From CAZADH01 sp964483805 (GTDB lineage: Bacteria > Muiribacteriota > Ozemobacteria > Ozemobacterales > Ozemobacteraceae): DNA of 6,864 nucleotides. Positions within the stretch are counted from its first letter, which is position 1. The number at the start of each line of letters is the position of its first letter. Positions 1 to 6,158 of this stretch are shown piece by piece. Below the pieces are notes generated by a model, which saw only the letters and a list, made by a program, of their open reading frames with translations, was not told the origin of the DNA and made no database searches. The stretch spans positions 1 through 6,864 of the forward strand of contig CAZADH010000312.1 of NCBI GenBank assembly GCA_964483805.1, read 5' to 3'. Both the position numbers and the translations under genes were made by a program.

Positions 1-1492
1 ACGACGTAGACGCCGGGGCGGTCGATCTGCGGAAACTCGAAGCGCTCGACGTGGCGGCGCACCGGGGGTTGGGCGTAGGTTACCGTGCGCTCGTCGTTGG
101 CCACCAGGCCGTCGAGATCGATGGCCGTGGTGATCTCTTTGTTCTGCTCGCGGTAGTAGCTCACCGTGTTGAGCCGATAGACCTTGATGATCAGGGTCGG
201 CACGTTCTTCACGGCGACGTCGAGCCCGACCACTTCTTTGTTGGCGACCAGTTCTTTGTTGGTCGGCAGGAATTCAATGTCGATGCGGTCTTTAAGTTGC
301 TGCACCGACTCGGGCGACAACCAGGCGAACCACTGCTCCATGTTGCCGACACCGTTGAGCAGCTTGGTTTCGGCGAACAACCGCTTCAGATAGTTGGTCT
401 CGATGAGGGTCGAGAACTCGTCGGGGCCATTGGCCTGCACCAGCAGGGTTTGCAGGCACTCGCGCACCAGCGGTTCGTCGTTGCCGATCGGCGGGAACAT
501 GGTGCCGGCGCGGAAATCGGCATGCAGGTCGGCATGCACTTCGCGCAGGTCGCGACGGCGCAGATACTCGGGATTCATGTATGAGGTGGCGCGCGGCAGC
601 TTCAGGTAGGTCATGAAGCGTTCTTTGTCGAAGACGCCGATGGCTCGGTCGTGAACGAGACGCTGATACAGAATGTGCGCCTTGAGCGAGTTCTGGTGGG
701 GCGGCAACGGATTGGCGAAAGCCCACAACCGATCGAGGTAGGCGCCGCGTTCCTGCGGATCGTAGCGCCATTCGATATCGGCATCGGGTTGCAGCCGGAT
801 GAGCACCGCCTGGATCCAGTTCGCGTCGTTGATCAGGTTGGGGAGCTTGGTGCGGCACTCCTCGAGTTGGGCCAGTGTGAGCTGCCGATGGATGTTGATC
901 GAGCCGAAACCGCCCGAGTGCTCGTGTTGCAGGTCGGCGACAACGAGATCGACGAGGCGCGGTGAGTCCGGGCGGGTGAGCCGCTGCAACAGGAAGCGCC
1001 GGCGGTCGGGGTCGAAGTTCTGCCCCAGCAGGACGTCGATACCGCAATCTTCGAACCCCGAGAAGTCGTTGTATTCATTGAGCGCTTGCTGCGTCAGGGT
1101 TGTGCGCGCCACCAGTTGGGCGGCAAGCGCCTGCGGATGCTGGCCGGGCTGGGTCATCTGCTGCTTCTGGTGATCGAAGCNNNNNNNNNNGCCGGGTTGT
1201 TCTTGAAGGTCAGCAGGGCCTGGCGATTGCGGATCTCTTCGACGCGGCCCGTGTAGTTGTAGCGCTTGATCCACGGCGCCAGCATCTCGTCGACCTTGGC
1301 AAACTCGCCCTGGTTCTGAAAATGGAGGCAATGGAAGTAATAGTAATCTTCAGTGCCGGGAATCAGCTCCTTGAGCGGCACCGAACGGTCATCGGCCAGG
1401 CTGAACCGCTCGATGTAGCCGATCTCACCCGCATGGGCGACGGCCGCGCAGAGAATCGCTATGCCCAGAATCACCACCAGTTTGAACGACAT
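1..1492 (-). CDS. Large secreted protein, probable alpha-2-macroglobulin (MG-domain) family; 5' part, broken by an assembly gap
   Basis: Partial gene entering from the left edge, with its start inside the window. The ATG at 1492-1490 follows AAGGAGG four bases upstream, a strong ribosome binding site. The first 100 codons encode a Sec signal peptide (residues 1 to about 21, ending AVAHA before GEIGYIERF) and an acidic region with GTEDYYYFHC. After the N gap a clean open frame runs from 1180 to the left edge, about 393 codons, first helical (e.g. SGGFGSINIHRQLTLAQLEE), then beta-rich near the edge. The last part, with VKNVPTLIIKVYRLNTVSYY, DLDGLVANDERT and FEFPQIDRPGVYVV, reads like macroglobulin MG/MG2 beta-sandwich domains. 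Those proteins are large envelope or periplasmic molecules, some of which trap proteases. The thioester or bait region, if any, lies outside. The two parts are in different frames only because of the N run. Signal peptide and continuity are well supported; the family is by pattern memory. Confidence 0.72.
1181..1190. other. Assembly gap (10 N) inside the large secreted protein gene
   Basis: Ten Ns interrupt the coding sequence. The left flank codes in the frame ending with codon 100 (FKNNP) plus two bases, GC. The right flank resumes two bases (GC) before the codons for FDHQKQQM. For the frame to be continuous the true gap must be 2 modulo 3, so 10 cannot be its real length. The run is therefore most likely a scaffolding placeholder of unknown size and not a biological frameshift. 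Confidence 0.9.
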
Positions 1493-1560
1493 GAAGCCTC
1501 CTTGTGCCGAATGCGAAAAGAAAGACATCGTATTTATAAAATCAGTAATGGATATGCACG
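1493..1560 (-). promoter_or_regulatory. Probable promoter of the large secreted protein gene
   Basis: The 68-bp gap between the thpR stop and the next start is strikingly AT-rich for this region. On the minus strand it carries TATAAA at 1538-1533, a five-of-six match to a sigma70 -10 box, within TTTATAAATA. No good -35 is seen: GTGACG lies upstream at a long spacing of 20. A start site near 1525 would give a leader of about 30 nt ending in AAGGAGG. This suggests the large gene has its own promoter and does not depend only on read-through from thpR. Confidence 0.5.
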
Positions 1561-2163
1561 TCACCGTGGCGTTGCCCCCGGCAGTAGCAGGGTGCGTTGC
1601 GGGCGATAGATCGGGCCGCTCGGGCGCAACTCACTCTCGATCAGCACCACGCGATCGATAGCGAATGGTCGCGTGACCGCCGGATCGAAGCGAATCCGGG
1701 TGAGTCGGTTGATCTCGGGGCCCGGGATGGGCGGATGTTTGACCCGGGCCAGGGTCAGATGGGCGGTGAAAGGACGGGTTTCGCGAGGGATGCCAAACAT
1801 GCTGACCTGCTCGTCGAGGGTGGCGGCAAGGGTCGCCAAGGCCTCCCCGCCCATGGCGACCGGCACGTGAATGACCCGGGCCCGCGGCCCGAGGTTGGGG
1901 AACCCGCCGAGTGTGTCGCCGAGTTGGGCCGTGAACGGGCCGGTCTTGCAGCCAGCCAACGCGTCGAAGGTCGCGGCAACGGGTGCCAGGGTCGGTGGGC
2001 AGTCGCCGACGAACTTCAACGTGATATGCAGCAATTCGCTGGCGATCCAGCGAAAAGCAAAGCGGCCCTCCCGGGCGAGCGTCGTGGTGAGGGCAGCCCG
2101 GATGTCGTCGGGGATGGTCGCGGCAAAAAACAACCGCATGTGGGGCGTGATCGTGGTGGTCAT
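1561..2163 (-). CDS. thpR: RNA 2',3'-cyclic phosphodiesterase (ThpR/LigT, 2H phosphoesterase family)
   Basis: Cytoplasmic enzyme of the 2H phosphoesterase superfamily, which opens RNA 2',3'-cyclic phosphates to 2'-phosphomonoesters and can ligate tRNA halves in vitro. Both catalytic HxTx motifs are intact: HITL at residues 46-49 (LLHITLKFVGD) and HLTL at 135-138 (RPFTAHLTLAR). The N-terminus MRLFFAATIP and the segment FPNLGPRARVIHVPV match the family, and about 200 residues is close to the usual length of 175-190. The start is uncertain. ATG at 2163 overlaps the upstream stop as TGATG, implying translational coupling, and is chosen here. ATG at 2139, giving MRLFF, matches the typical family N-terminus; GTG at 2166 is also possible. 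None has a strong Shine-Dalgarno. It lies downstream of the holin-like gene in one transcription unit. Confidence 0.93.
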   Translation of the reverse strand: MTTTITPHMRLFFAATIPDDIRAALTTTLAREGRFAFRWIASELLHITLKFVGDCPPTLAPVAATFDALAGCKTGPFTAQLGDTLGGFPNLGPRARVIHVPVAMGGEALATLAATLDEQVSMFGIPRETRPFTAHLTLARVKHPPIPGPEINRLTRIRFDPAVTRPFAIDRVVLIESELRPSGPIYRPQRTLLLPGATPR

Positions 2164-2501
2164 CACCGCGACAACAGCAGTTCGGCCACGGTCAGCAACA
2201 CGCTGACCGTCAGGGACGTCTTAACCGAGGTCAGAAAACTGTCGGACTCGACATCACCGATGAGATCGGTCGAAAAGTCGAGGATCAGGCCATTGACGAC
2301 AATGCGCGCCAGCCCAAGTGTCAGGACCATGAAGGGGAAAGCGAAAAACTCGATGAGCGGCCGCAAGACCCAGTTGAGCAGGGTGAGAACGAGACCGAGT
2401 TTGAGTGCCGCCCGAAACCCCTTGATCTTGAAACCGGCAACGATCTGCGAGGCGATGAACAAAGCCACGCCGGTGGCAATGGGGGTGACGATCAGCCCCA
2501 T
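2163..2501 (-). CDS. Small integral membrane protein, YvlD / phage_holin_4_2-like family
   Basis: A 112-residue, strongly hydrophobic protein with about four membrane segments at residues 3-22, 33-50, 52-74 and 93-110. The sequence LTLLNWVLRP (39-48) followed by FPFMVLTLGLARIVVNG (55-71) matches the conserved core of the YvlD / phage_holin_4_2 family (LN..xRP, then LP..VLTxGL...xNA). Most members are chromosomal proteins of unknown role in the cytoplasmic membrane; the holin name does not imply lysis here, and no phage genes are nearby. The start at 2501 fits the usual length and is preceded by GGGTGA close to the ATG, a weak binding site. Its stop overlaps the thpR start, so the two genes are probably co-transcribed and coupled. 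Family assignment is fairly sure, function unknown. Confidence 0.85.
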   Translation of the reverse strand: MGLIVTPIATGVALFIASQIVAGFKIKGFRAALKLGLVLTLLNWVLRPLIEFFAFPFMVLTLGLARIVVNGLILDFSTDLIGDVESDSFLTSVKTSLTVSVLLTVAELLLSR

Positions 2502-2529
2502 AGGTCACCCGCCGGCCGAGGCAAAATGG

Positions 2530-2550
2530 CAATACAATATATTGCTATTG
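2530..2550. repeat. CAATA-CAATA-TATTG-C-TATTG dyad
   Basis: Two head-to-tail CAATA pentamers meet two TATTG pentamers, with one extra C between the last two. The core CAATATATTG (2535-2544) is a perfect 10-bp palindrome. The element is the most AT-rich spot in the leader and ends 28 bases before the holin-like start codon. It could be an operator, part of a second promoter for that gene, or a small RNA hairpin. Confidence 0.6.
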
Positions 2551-2705
2551 TCGACCTCATCGCTGTCAGGGCGTGAGACGCCCGCCGCCCCATCATCCGG
2601 CCAATCGCCCGCACTCGGCAGCGACCCCGCCGGCCCGTTCCGACCGCACCCCCGCGACTGTCGCGAGGCCACGTTGTCGGTTCCTTCTGCTCCATACCCC
2701 GCGCC

Positions 2706-2735
2706 AGTATAGACGCAATGGTGAGTGCGCGGCAA
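2706..2735 (-). promoter_or_regulatory. Candidate sigma70-type promoter for the holin-like gene and thpR
   Basis: On the minus strand TTGCCG (2735-2730) is followed after 18 bp by TATACT (2711-2706), a good -10 hexamer. Transcription starting near 2700 would give a leader of about 200 nt before the holin-like start at 2501, containing both small hairpins and the CAATA/TATTG dyad. Read-through from the coiled-coil gene upstream is also possible. Confidence 0.45.
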
Positions 2736-2802
2736 GAGGGCGTCGATCTCGTCGATCTCGTTGCTCGTCAGTCTCGCCCGCGCCGTCCGGTATCCGTCGT
2801 CG

Positions 2803-3726
2803 TCACTCCTTGGGAACCTGGGGTGACGACCGACCAGTGGCCGTGGCTGTCTGACGGTCGAACTCTACGATGCGTTGGCTGAGGGCGTCGACGCGGGCCT
2901 GCAGTGCCATCGACTCGGCCTTCAACTGGGCGAGGGCTGTCTGCTGGGACGCGGCGTCGCTGCGGGCGTAATTTTGGCGGGCGAGATAAAGGCGCTTGCC
3001 GCGGCTTTCTTCAGAACCACGATAGTAAAGGCGATGGTATTTTTCGGCACGGTCGATGCTTGCTTGCAGCGACTCGGCCAGGGTGGCCTCCTCGCGTTTG
3101 AGATAGTTCAGCCGTTCCAGCAACTCGTCGCGTTCATCGACCAGTTCATCGCGTTGTCGTTGTCGCTCGGCCGCGAGATCGGCGATCTGGGTGCGGGCCT
3201 CATCGACGGCGCGTTCCCGTGCGGTCACCCGGGTGCGTTGTGCCTGCCAGCGCACGACGTAGGCCAATTCGCGGCGCAGGCGTTCGGCCTCATGTTGCGC
3301 GACCTGGCGGGCGGTCGGACTCGTACCGGTCTTTGCGGCCTGTTCATAGAAAGTGATGGCGCTGCGGAGATTGCCGGCGAGCGTGTTTTCGAGAAACCCG
3401 ACCCGGCACAACAAGGCAATCGAAGGTGACGCGGTCTCGGCCTGCGCCCGATAATGGTCGAGCAGGCGGCGGCCCATGCCATGGTCGTCGAGACTCAGGA
3501 CCGATCGGTCGGTCAGCAACGCGTCTTCGTACTTCTCGAGGGCTGTGCCGGTGTCTCCGCGGGTCAGGGCGGCGATGGCGGCATCGTACAGTTGCCGTGC
3601 CTGGGCGGGGTCTCCGCCCTCGCCGATGATCATGCACTCATCCTGGGCAGTGTCGGCCGCGGACATCATCGGGAGGCAAATGGCAACGAGTATTGACATC
3701 AGCAATACGAAGTGGGTGCGTGGCAT
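2803..3726 (-). CDS. Exported coiled-coil protein with a possible N-terminal TPR region, function unknown
   Basis: A 307-residue protein that I do not recognise as a named family. The ATG at 3726 is preceded by GAGGAGG seven bases upstream, an excellent ribosome binding site. Residues 1 to about 24 form a signal peptide (hydrophobic core VLLMSILVAICL, cleavage near SAA before DTAQDE), so the protein is exported, probably periplasmic. Residues 40-72 (AQARQLYDAAIAALTRGDTG onwards) and about 110-132 look like TPR-type helix pairs. Residues 142-226 and 258-292 are rich in E, R, Q, A and L with heptad-like spacing, predicting long coiled coils, separated by a basic, tyrosine-containing segment (about 229-255). 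Cysteines are at 31 and 107. It is divergent from the carboxypeptidase gene. A role as an envelope scaffold or assembly factor is only a guess. Confidence 0.85.
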   Translation of the reverse strand: MPRTHFVLLMSILVAICLPMMSAADTAQDECMIIGEGGDPAQARQLYDAAIAALTRGDTGTALEKYEDALLTDRSVLSLDDHGMGRRLLDHYRAQAETASPSIALLCRVGFLENTLAGNLRSAITFYEQAAKTGTSPTARQVAQHEAERLRRELAYVVRWQAQRTRVTARERAVDEARTQIADLAAERQRQRDELVDERDELLERLNYLKREEATLAESLQASIDRAEKYHRLYYRGSEESRGKRLYLARQNYARSDAASQQTALAQLKAESMALQARVDALSQRIVEFDRQTATATGRSSPQVPKE

Positions 3727-3902
3727 GCTCAGACCTCCTCAACATTCTGACGCAAAAACGTGGGTTGCGTTGACCCGGCAGACCAAGGATAGATGACGCG
3801 GGCCGCTCGATGCAAATGGCCGGGACGGTCGGGCTCACTCATCGGCGAACGTTGTGCTAAACTGTTGACCATCGATCGATTTCGCCGAGCAGGGAGTAAC
3901 TC
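3727..3902. promoter_or_regulatory. Divergent promoter region between the coiled-coil gene and the carboxypeptidase gene
   Basis: The 176 bp separates two genes transcribed away from each other. For the minus-strand gene, TTGCAT (3815-3810), 18 bp and TATCCT (3791-3786) make a plausible promoter with a leader of about 50 nt. For the plus-strand gene, the extended -10 TGCTAAACT (3855-3863) would start transcription near 3870, with a weak -35. The palindrome ATCGATCGAT lies at 3871-3880 in that leader. Both promoters are sequence guesses. Confidence 0.5.
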
Positions 3903-5399
3903 ATGAAGAGCCGAATTCTCGTCGTTTTGTTGCTGTGTCTGATCGTCACCGGTCTGGCGTTTGCCGCCGACAGCAAGATGCTCGTTCGCATCGAGGGCCT
4001 GTCGAGCAAAGAGATGAAGGCGTATCTCGGCAGCGATTACGATCTGGCCAAGACCGGCAGAGATTACGTCGAGCTCGTGATGACGACCGAAGAGTTCGTG
4101 GTGATGAAGAAGGCGGGGCGTCGGGTCCGGGCTCTCATCGACAACCTCGATACCTATGTCGCCAGGCGCCTGGCCGCTCAGACGCCGCAGGCAACGTATT
4201 ACACCTACGAGACGGTCACCAGCACCCTGCAGGAGTGGGCGGCCCGCTACAGTGCAATCGCCCGCCTGTCGTCGATCGGCAAGAGTTGCGAAGGGCGCGA
4301 CCTGTGGGCGATGAAGGTGACGACGGATCCGGACCGCAATATCCAGAAACCCGCGTGTCTGGTGACCGGTGCCCATCACGCCCGTGAATGGATCTCCGTC
4401 GAGGTGCCGATGGCTGCTCTCAAAGCATATCTCGAAGGCTATGGCACCGATGAGCGGATCACGCGGCTGGTCAGTGAGCGCGAAGTCTGGTTCGTCCCCA
4501 TGGTCAACCCCGATGGCGTGACCTTCTCGCAGAAAGGGTCCAGGTATTGGCGCAAAAACCGTCGTCCGCTGCCGGGCAACCAATACTTCGGCGTCGACCT
4601 CAATCGGAATTACGGGTATCACTGGGGGATGACCGGCTCGAGCGATCAGTTCTACAGCGACACCTATCACGGTCCGAACGCGTTCAGCGAGCCCGAGACG
4701 CTGGCGGTCAAGGCGTTGGCCGAGAGCCGCCGGTTTCAGACGGCACTGTCGTTCCACAGCTATTCCGAGTTGATTCTTTATCCGTTTGCCTATGCCTACA
4801 ATGTGCCGAATCCCGACGAGCCGTTGTTCCAGAGTGTGGGGGCGCAGATGGCCGAATTCAATAAATACACTGTGCAGAACTGCACCGATCTGTATCCATG
4901 CATGGGGATCTCTGACGACTGGCTCTACGGTGAACTGAAGACGTTGGCCTTCACGATCGAGTTGGCGCAGGAGTTCATTCCGCCGCCAGCCCAGATCGCC
5001 GCGATCAACGCCATCAACGTGCCCGCAACAATGGTGCTCATCGAGCGCACCGGTCCCCTGGCGGTGCTGAGTCGTAGTGCCGACACCGCCCACACGGCGC
5101 GGCTCGACTTCGTCGATGGCGTGGCGGCGCTCGAACTGGGTGCCCGGTTGTTGGGCCGGTCTCATGGCGAGGTCCGCGAACATCTGGCCGCACGTGTGCA
5201 GTCGGTTGCCAATCGGGTTGGTGCCTTGGTCAGCGAGCAGTTGCTGTGCCATGACCGCTCCGGATGGCAGCGTTTGACCACGGCCGGTCTCGACCGTTTT
5301 GTGGCCGCGAACGTTCGTTCCCGGCTGATGTTCGAAGCCTGCTACGGCAATCCGGCCGCTGGTGCGGCGTTGGCCGAGGTTGTTCCGGCGGCCAACTGA
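3903..5399 (+). CDS. Secreted M14-family zinc carboxypeptidase
   Basis: Predicted extracytoplasmic metallocarboxypeptidase (peptidase family M14, carboxypeptidase A/B-like), which removes C-terminal residues from peptides. The start ATG follows GGGAG six bases upstream. Signal peptide: residues 1-21 (LAFA before ADSKM). Residues 25-95 resemble the N-terminal pro-region of bacterial M14 enzymes. The catalytic domain spans about 97-380. Zinc ligands are H159 and E162 (AHHAREWIS) and H285 (LSFHSYSEL). Substrate-binding residues by family alignment are R217 (RYWRKNRR), N234-R235 (VDLNRNYG) and Y331 (YPCMGISDDW). The general base/acid is E353 (FTIELAQEF). All key residues are present, so the enzyme should be active. 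Residues 381-498 form an extra C-terminal region of about 118 residues that I cannot assign. tag follows after 10 bp. Fine specificity cannot be told. Confidence 0.95.
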   Translation: MKSRILVVLLLCLIVTGLAFAADSKMLVRIEGLSSKEMKAYLGSDYDLAKTGRDYVELVMTTEEFVVMKKAGRRVRALIDNLDTYVARRLAAQTPQATYYTYETVTSTLQEWAARYSAIARLSSIGKSCEGRDLWAMKVTTDPDRNIQKPACLVTGAHHAREWISVEVPMAALKAYLEGYGTDERITRLVSEREVWFVPMVNPDGVTFSQKGSRYWRKNRRPLPGNQYFGVDLNRNYGYHWGMTGSSDQFYSDTYHGPNAFSEPETLAVKALAESRRFQTALSFHSYSELILYPFAYAYNVPNPDEPLFQSVGAQMAEFNKYTVQNCTDLYPCMGISDDWLYGELKTLAFTIELAQEFIPPPAQIAAINAINVPATMVLIERTGPLAVLSRSADTAHTARLDFVDGVAALELGARLLGRSHGEVREHLAARVQSVANRVGALVSEQLLCHDRSGWQRLTTAGLDRFVAANVRSRLMFEACYGNPAAGAALAEVVPAAN

Positions 5400-5409
5400 G
5401 GGCGTCGGC

Positions 5410-5952
5410 ATGGTCGTCCCAGCGGATTCGTTACGGGCCCGAGCGCCGTCGCAACCGACCCGGTGTGCCTGGGCGATGGCAACCCCCGAGCTGATGGCCT
5501 ACCACGACACCGAATACGGGTTTCCCGTCGGTGACGATGCGGCTCTGTTCGAACGACTCGTGCTCGAGATGTTTCAGGCGGGCCTCAGTTGGCGCACCAT
5601 CCTCGCCAAACGACCGGCGTTCTTCTCGGCTTTTCGGGGGTTCATTCCGGCGCGGGTGGCTGCGTTCGGGTCGCGCGATCTGGCGCGGTTGCTCGACGAT
5701 CGCGGGATCGTGCGCAACCGCCGCAAGATCGAGGCCGCCATTCACAATGCCCGGGTGGTCTGCACCCTCATCGAGACCCATGGGTCGCTCGTCCGTTTCG
5801 TGCGAACGTTGCCGCTGGATGACCGTACTGCCACGGTGAAAACGATGCGCGCGACCTTTCAGTTCATGGGTCCCTTGGTGGTCGAGGAGTTTCTGATGAG
5901 CACCGGATTCTGGCCGGTGCGGCACGAACCCTCCTGTTTCCTGGCCGGATAG
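5410..5952 (+). CDS. tag: DNA-3-methyladenine glycosylase I (Tag)
   Basis: Cytoplasmic base-excision repair enzyme of the HhH superfamily that removes 3-methyladenine from alkylated DNA. The 180-residue product carries the family core YHDTEYGFPVGDD (31-43) and FQAGLSWRTILAKR (55-68). The zinc-snap ligands of E. coli Tag (Cys4, His17, His175, Cys179) correspond to C19 (RCAWA), H32 (AYHD), H172 and C176 (RHEPSC), with spacings fully kept. The catalytic Glu38 equivalent is E53 and Trp46 is W61. The C-terminal half is shorter than in E. coli, with EEFLMSTGFWPVRHEPSCF, as in a second Tag subfamily I recall. ATG 5410 follows GAGGG at 5398-5402 and keeps Cys19; a start at 5476 would lose that ligand. 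An upstream in-frame start at 5362 would overlap the carboxypeptidase and is unlikely. With 10 bp spacing it is probably co-transcribed with that gene. Confidence 0.94.
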   Translation: MVVPADSLRARAPSQPTRCAWAMATPELMAYHDTEYGFPVGDDAALFERLVLEMFQAGLSWRTILAKRPAFFSAFRGFIPARVAAFGSRDLARLLDDRGIVRNRRKIEAAIHNARVVCTLIETHGSLVRFVRTLPLDDRTATVKTMRATFQFMGPLVVEEFLMSTGFWPVRHEPSCFLAG

Positions 5953-6081
5953 CTGCTGCCAGGTCGCCGGGAAGTGCCCTTGGCGGGGCGGCTCCGTTGC
6001 CCGGGTGCGCAACCGCCGCTGTTGTCCGCCAGTCTCGTGCCGGCCAATGCACGCGGTCTGCACCGGTGGGACTCGGGTTAA
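5953..6081. other. Intergenic DNA after tag
   Basis: GC-rich 129 bp between the tag stop and the terminator stem. I see no supported gene, RNA or promoter in it; it is probably the 3' untranslated part of the carboxypeptidase-tag transcript. Confidence 0.5.
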
Positions 6082-6121
6082 CAGAAACGCCCCGGCACCG
6101 TGGGATGCCGGGGCGTTTCTG
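6082..6121. terminator. Strong hairpin, probable bidirectional terminator
   Basis: CAGAAACGCCCCGGCA (6082-6097) pairs perfectly with TGCCGGGGCGTTTCTG (6106-6121): a 16-bp stem with the 8-nt loop CCGTGGGA. It sits between the convergent tag and LysM genes. There is no long T tract beyond the stem; the GTTTCT and AGAAAC at its foot give a short U-rich end in both directions. Position and symmetry fit termination of both transcripts. Confidence 0.85.
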
Positions 6122-6123
6122 GT

Positions 6124-6149
6124 GATAACAGGTGATATCACCTGTTATC
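6124..6149. repeat. Perfect 26-bp palindrome
   Basis: GATAACAGGTGAT is followed directly by its exact reverse complement ATCACCTGTTATC, with no spacer. It lies two bases from the terminator stem and nine bases from the LysM stop codon. GGTGATA also occurs as a direct repeat at 6121-6127 and 6131-6137, exactly 10 bp apart, or about one helical turn. It could be a dimeric regulator site or, in RNA, a second hairpin in the 3' end of the LysM transcript. Confidence 0.9.
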
Positions 6150-6158
6150 GGGAGTGGG

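Larger units (their letters stand above)
2502..2802. other. Non-coding stretch / leader upstream of the holin-like gene
   Basis: This 301-bp gap lies between two minus-strand genes. Read on the minus strand it holds a promoter-like pair (2706-2735), a near-palindrome CGCGACTGTCGCG (plus strand 2653-2665), a 6-bp stem GGGCGT/ACGCCC with a 3-nt loop (2569-2583) and an AT-rich dyad (2530-2550). A tandem 9-mer GTCGATCTC lies at 2742-2759. ATG- or TTG-started frames exist (67 and 76 residues) but resemble no family, and the 67-residue one is arginine-rich like a chance frame. No convincing gene is seen. No clear terminator for the coiled-coil gene was found. Confidence 0.6.

Noticed and set aside
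51..584. A 177-codon plus-strand frame at the left edge
   Set aside because: Mirror frame of the large minus-strand gene, with no ribosome binding site or known motif.
292..1047. A 251-codon minus-strand frame inside the large secreted protein gene
   Set aside because: It is very rich in Arg, Pro and Ala, and lies in a different frame from the one that is open across 1-1180 with protein-like composition.
1154..1190. Programmed or mutational frameshift at the N run
   Set aside because: The frame change coincides exactly with a round-number run of Ns, which is best explained as an assembly placeholder.
2163..2501. Phage lysis module or prophage remnant suggested by the holin name
   Set aside because: No endolysin, structural, integrase or attachment sequences are nearby. 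The YvlD-like family is mostly chromosomal and its link to holins is by name.
2492..2695. A 67-codon minus-strand frame starting just after the candidate promoter and overlapping the holin-like start
   Set aside because: Arginine-rich composition and no recognisable motif; more likely leader sequence than a gene, although a leader peptide cannot be excluded.
1597..2712. A 371-codon plus-strand open frame
   Set aside because: It lies opposite thpR and the holin-like gene, both with conserved motifs. Its product is a low-complexity, Arg/Gly-rich chance translation.
3729..5411. A 560-codon open frame antisense to the carboxypeptidase gene
   Set aside because: The plus-strand frame has all M14 active-site residues, a signal peptide and a ribosome binding site. 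The antisense frame has no recognisable domain and arises from GC-rich codon bias.
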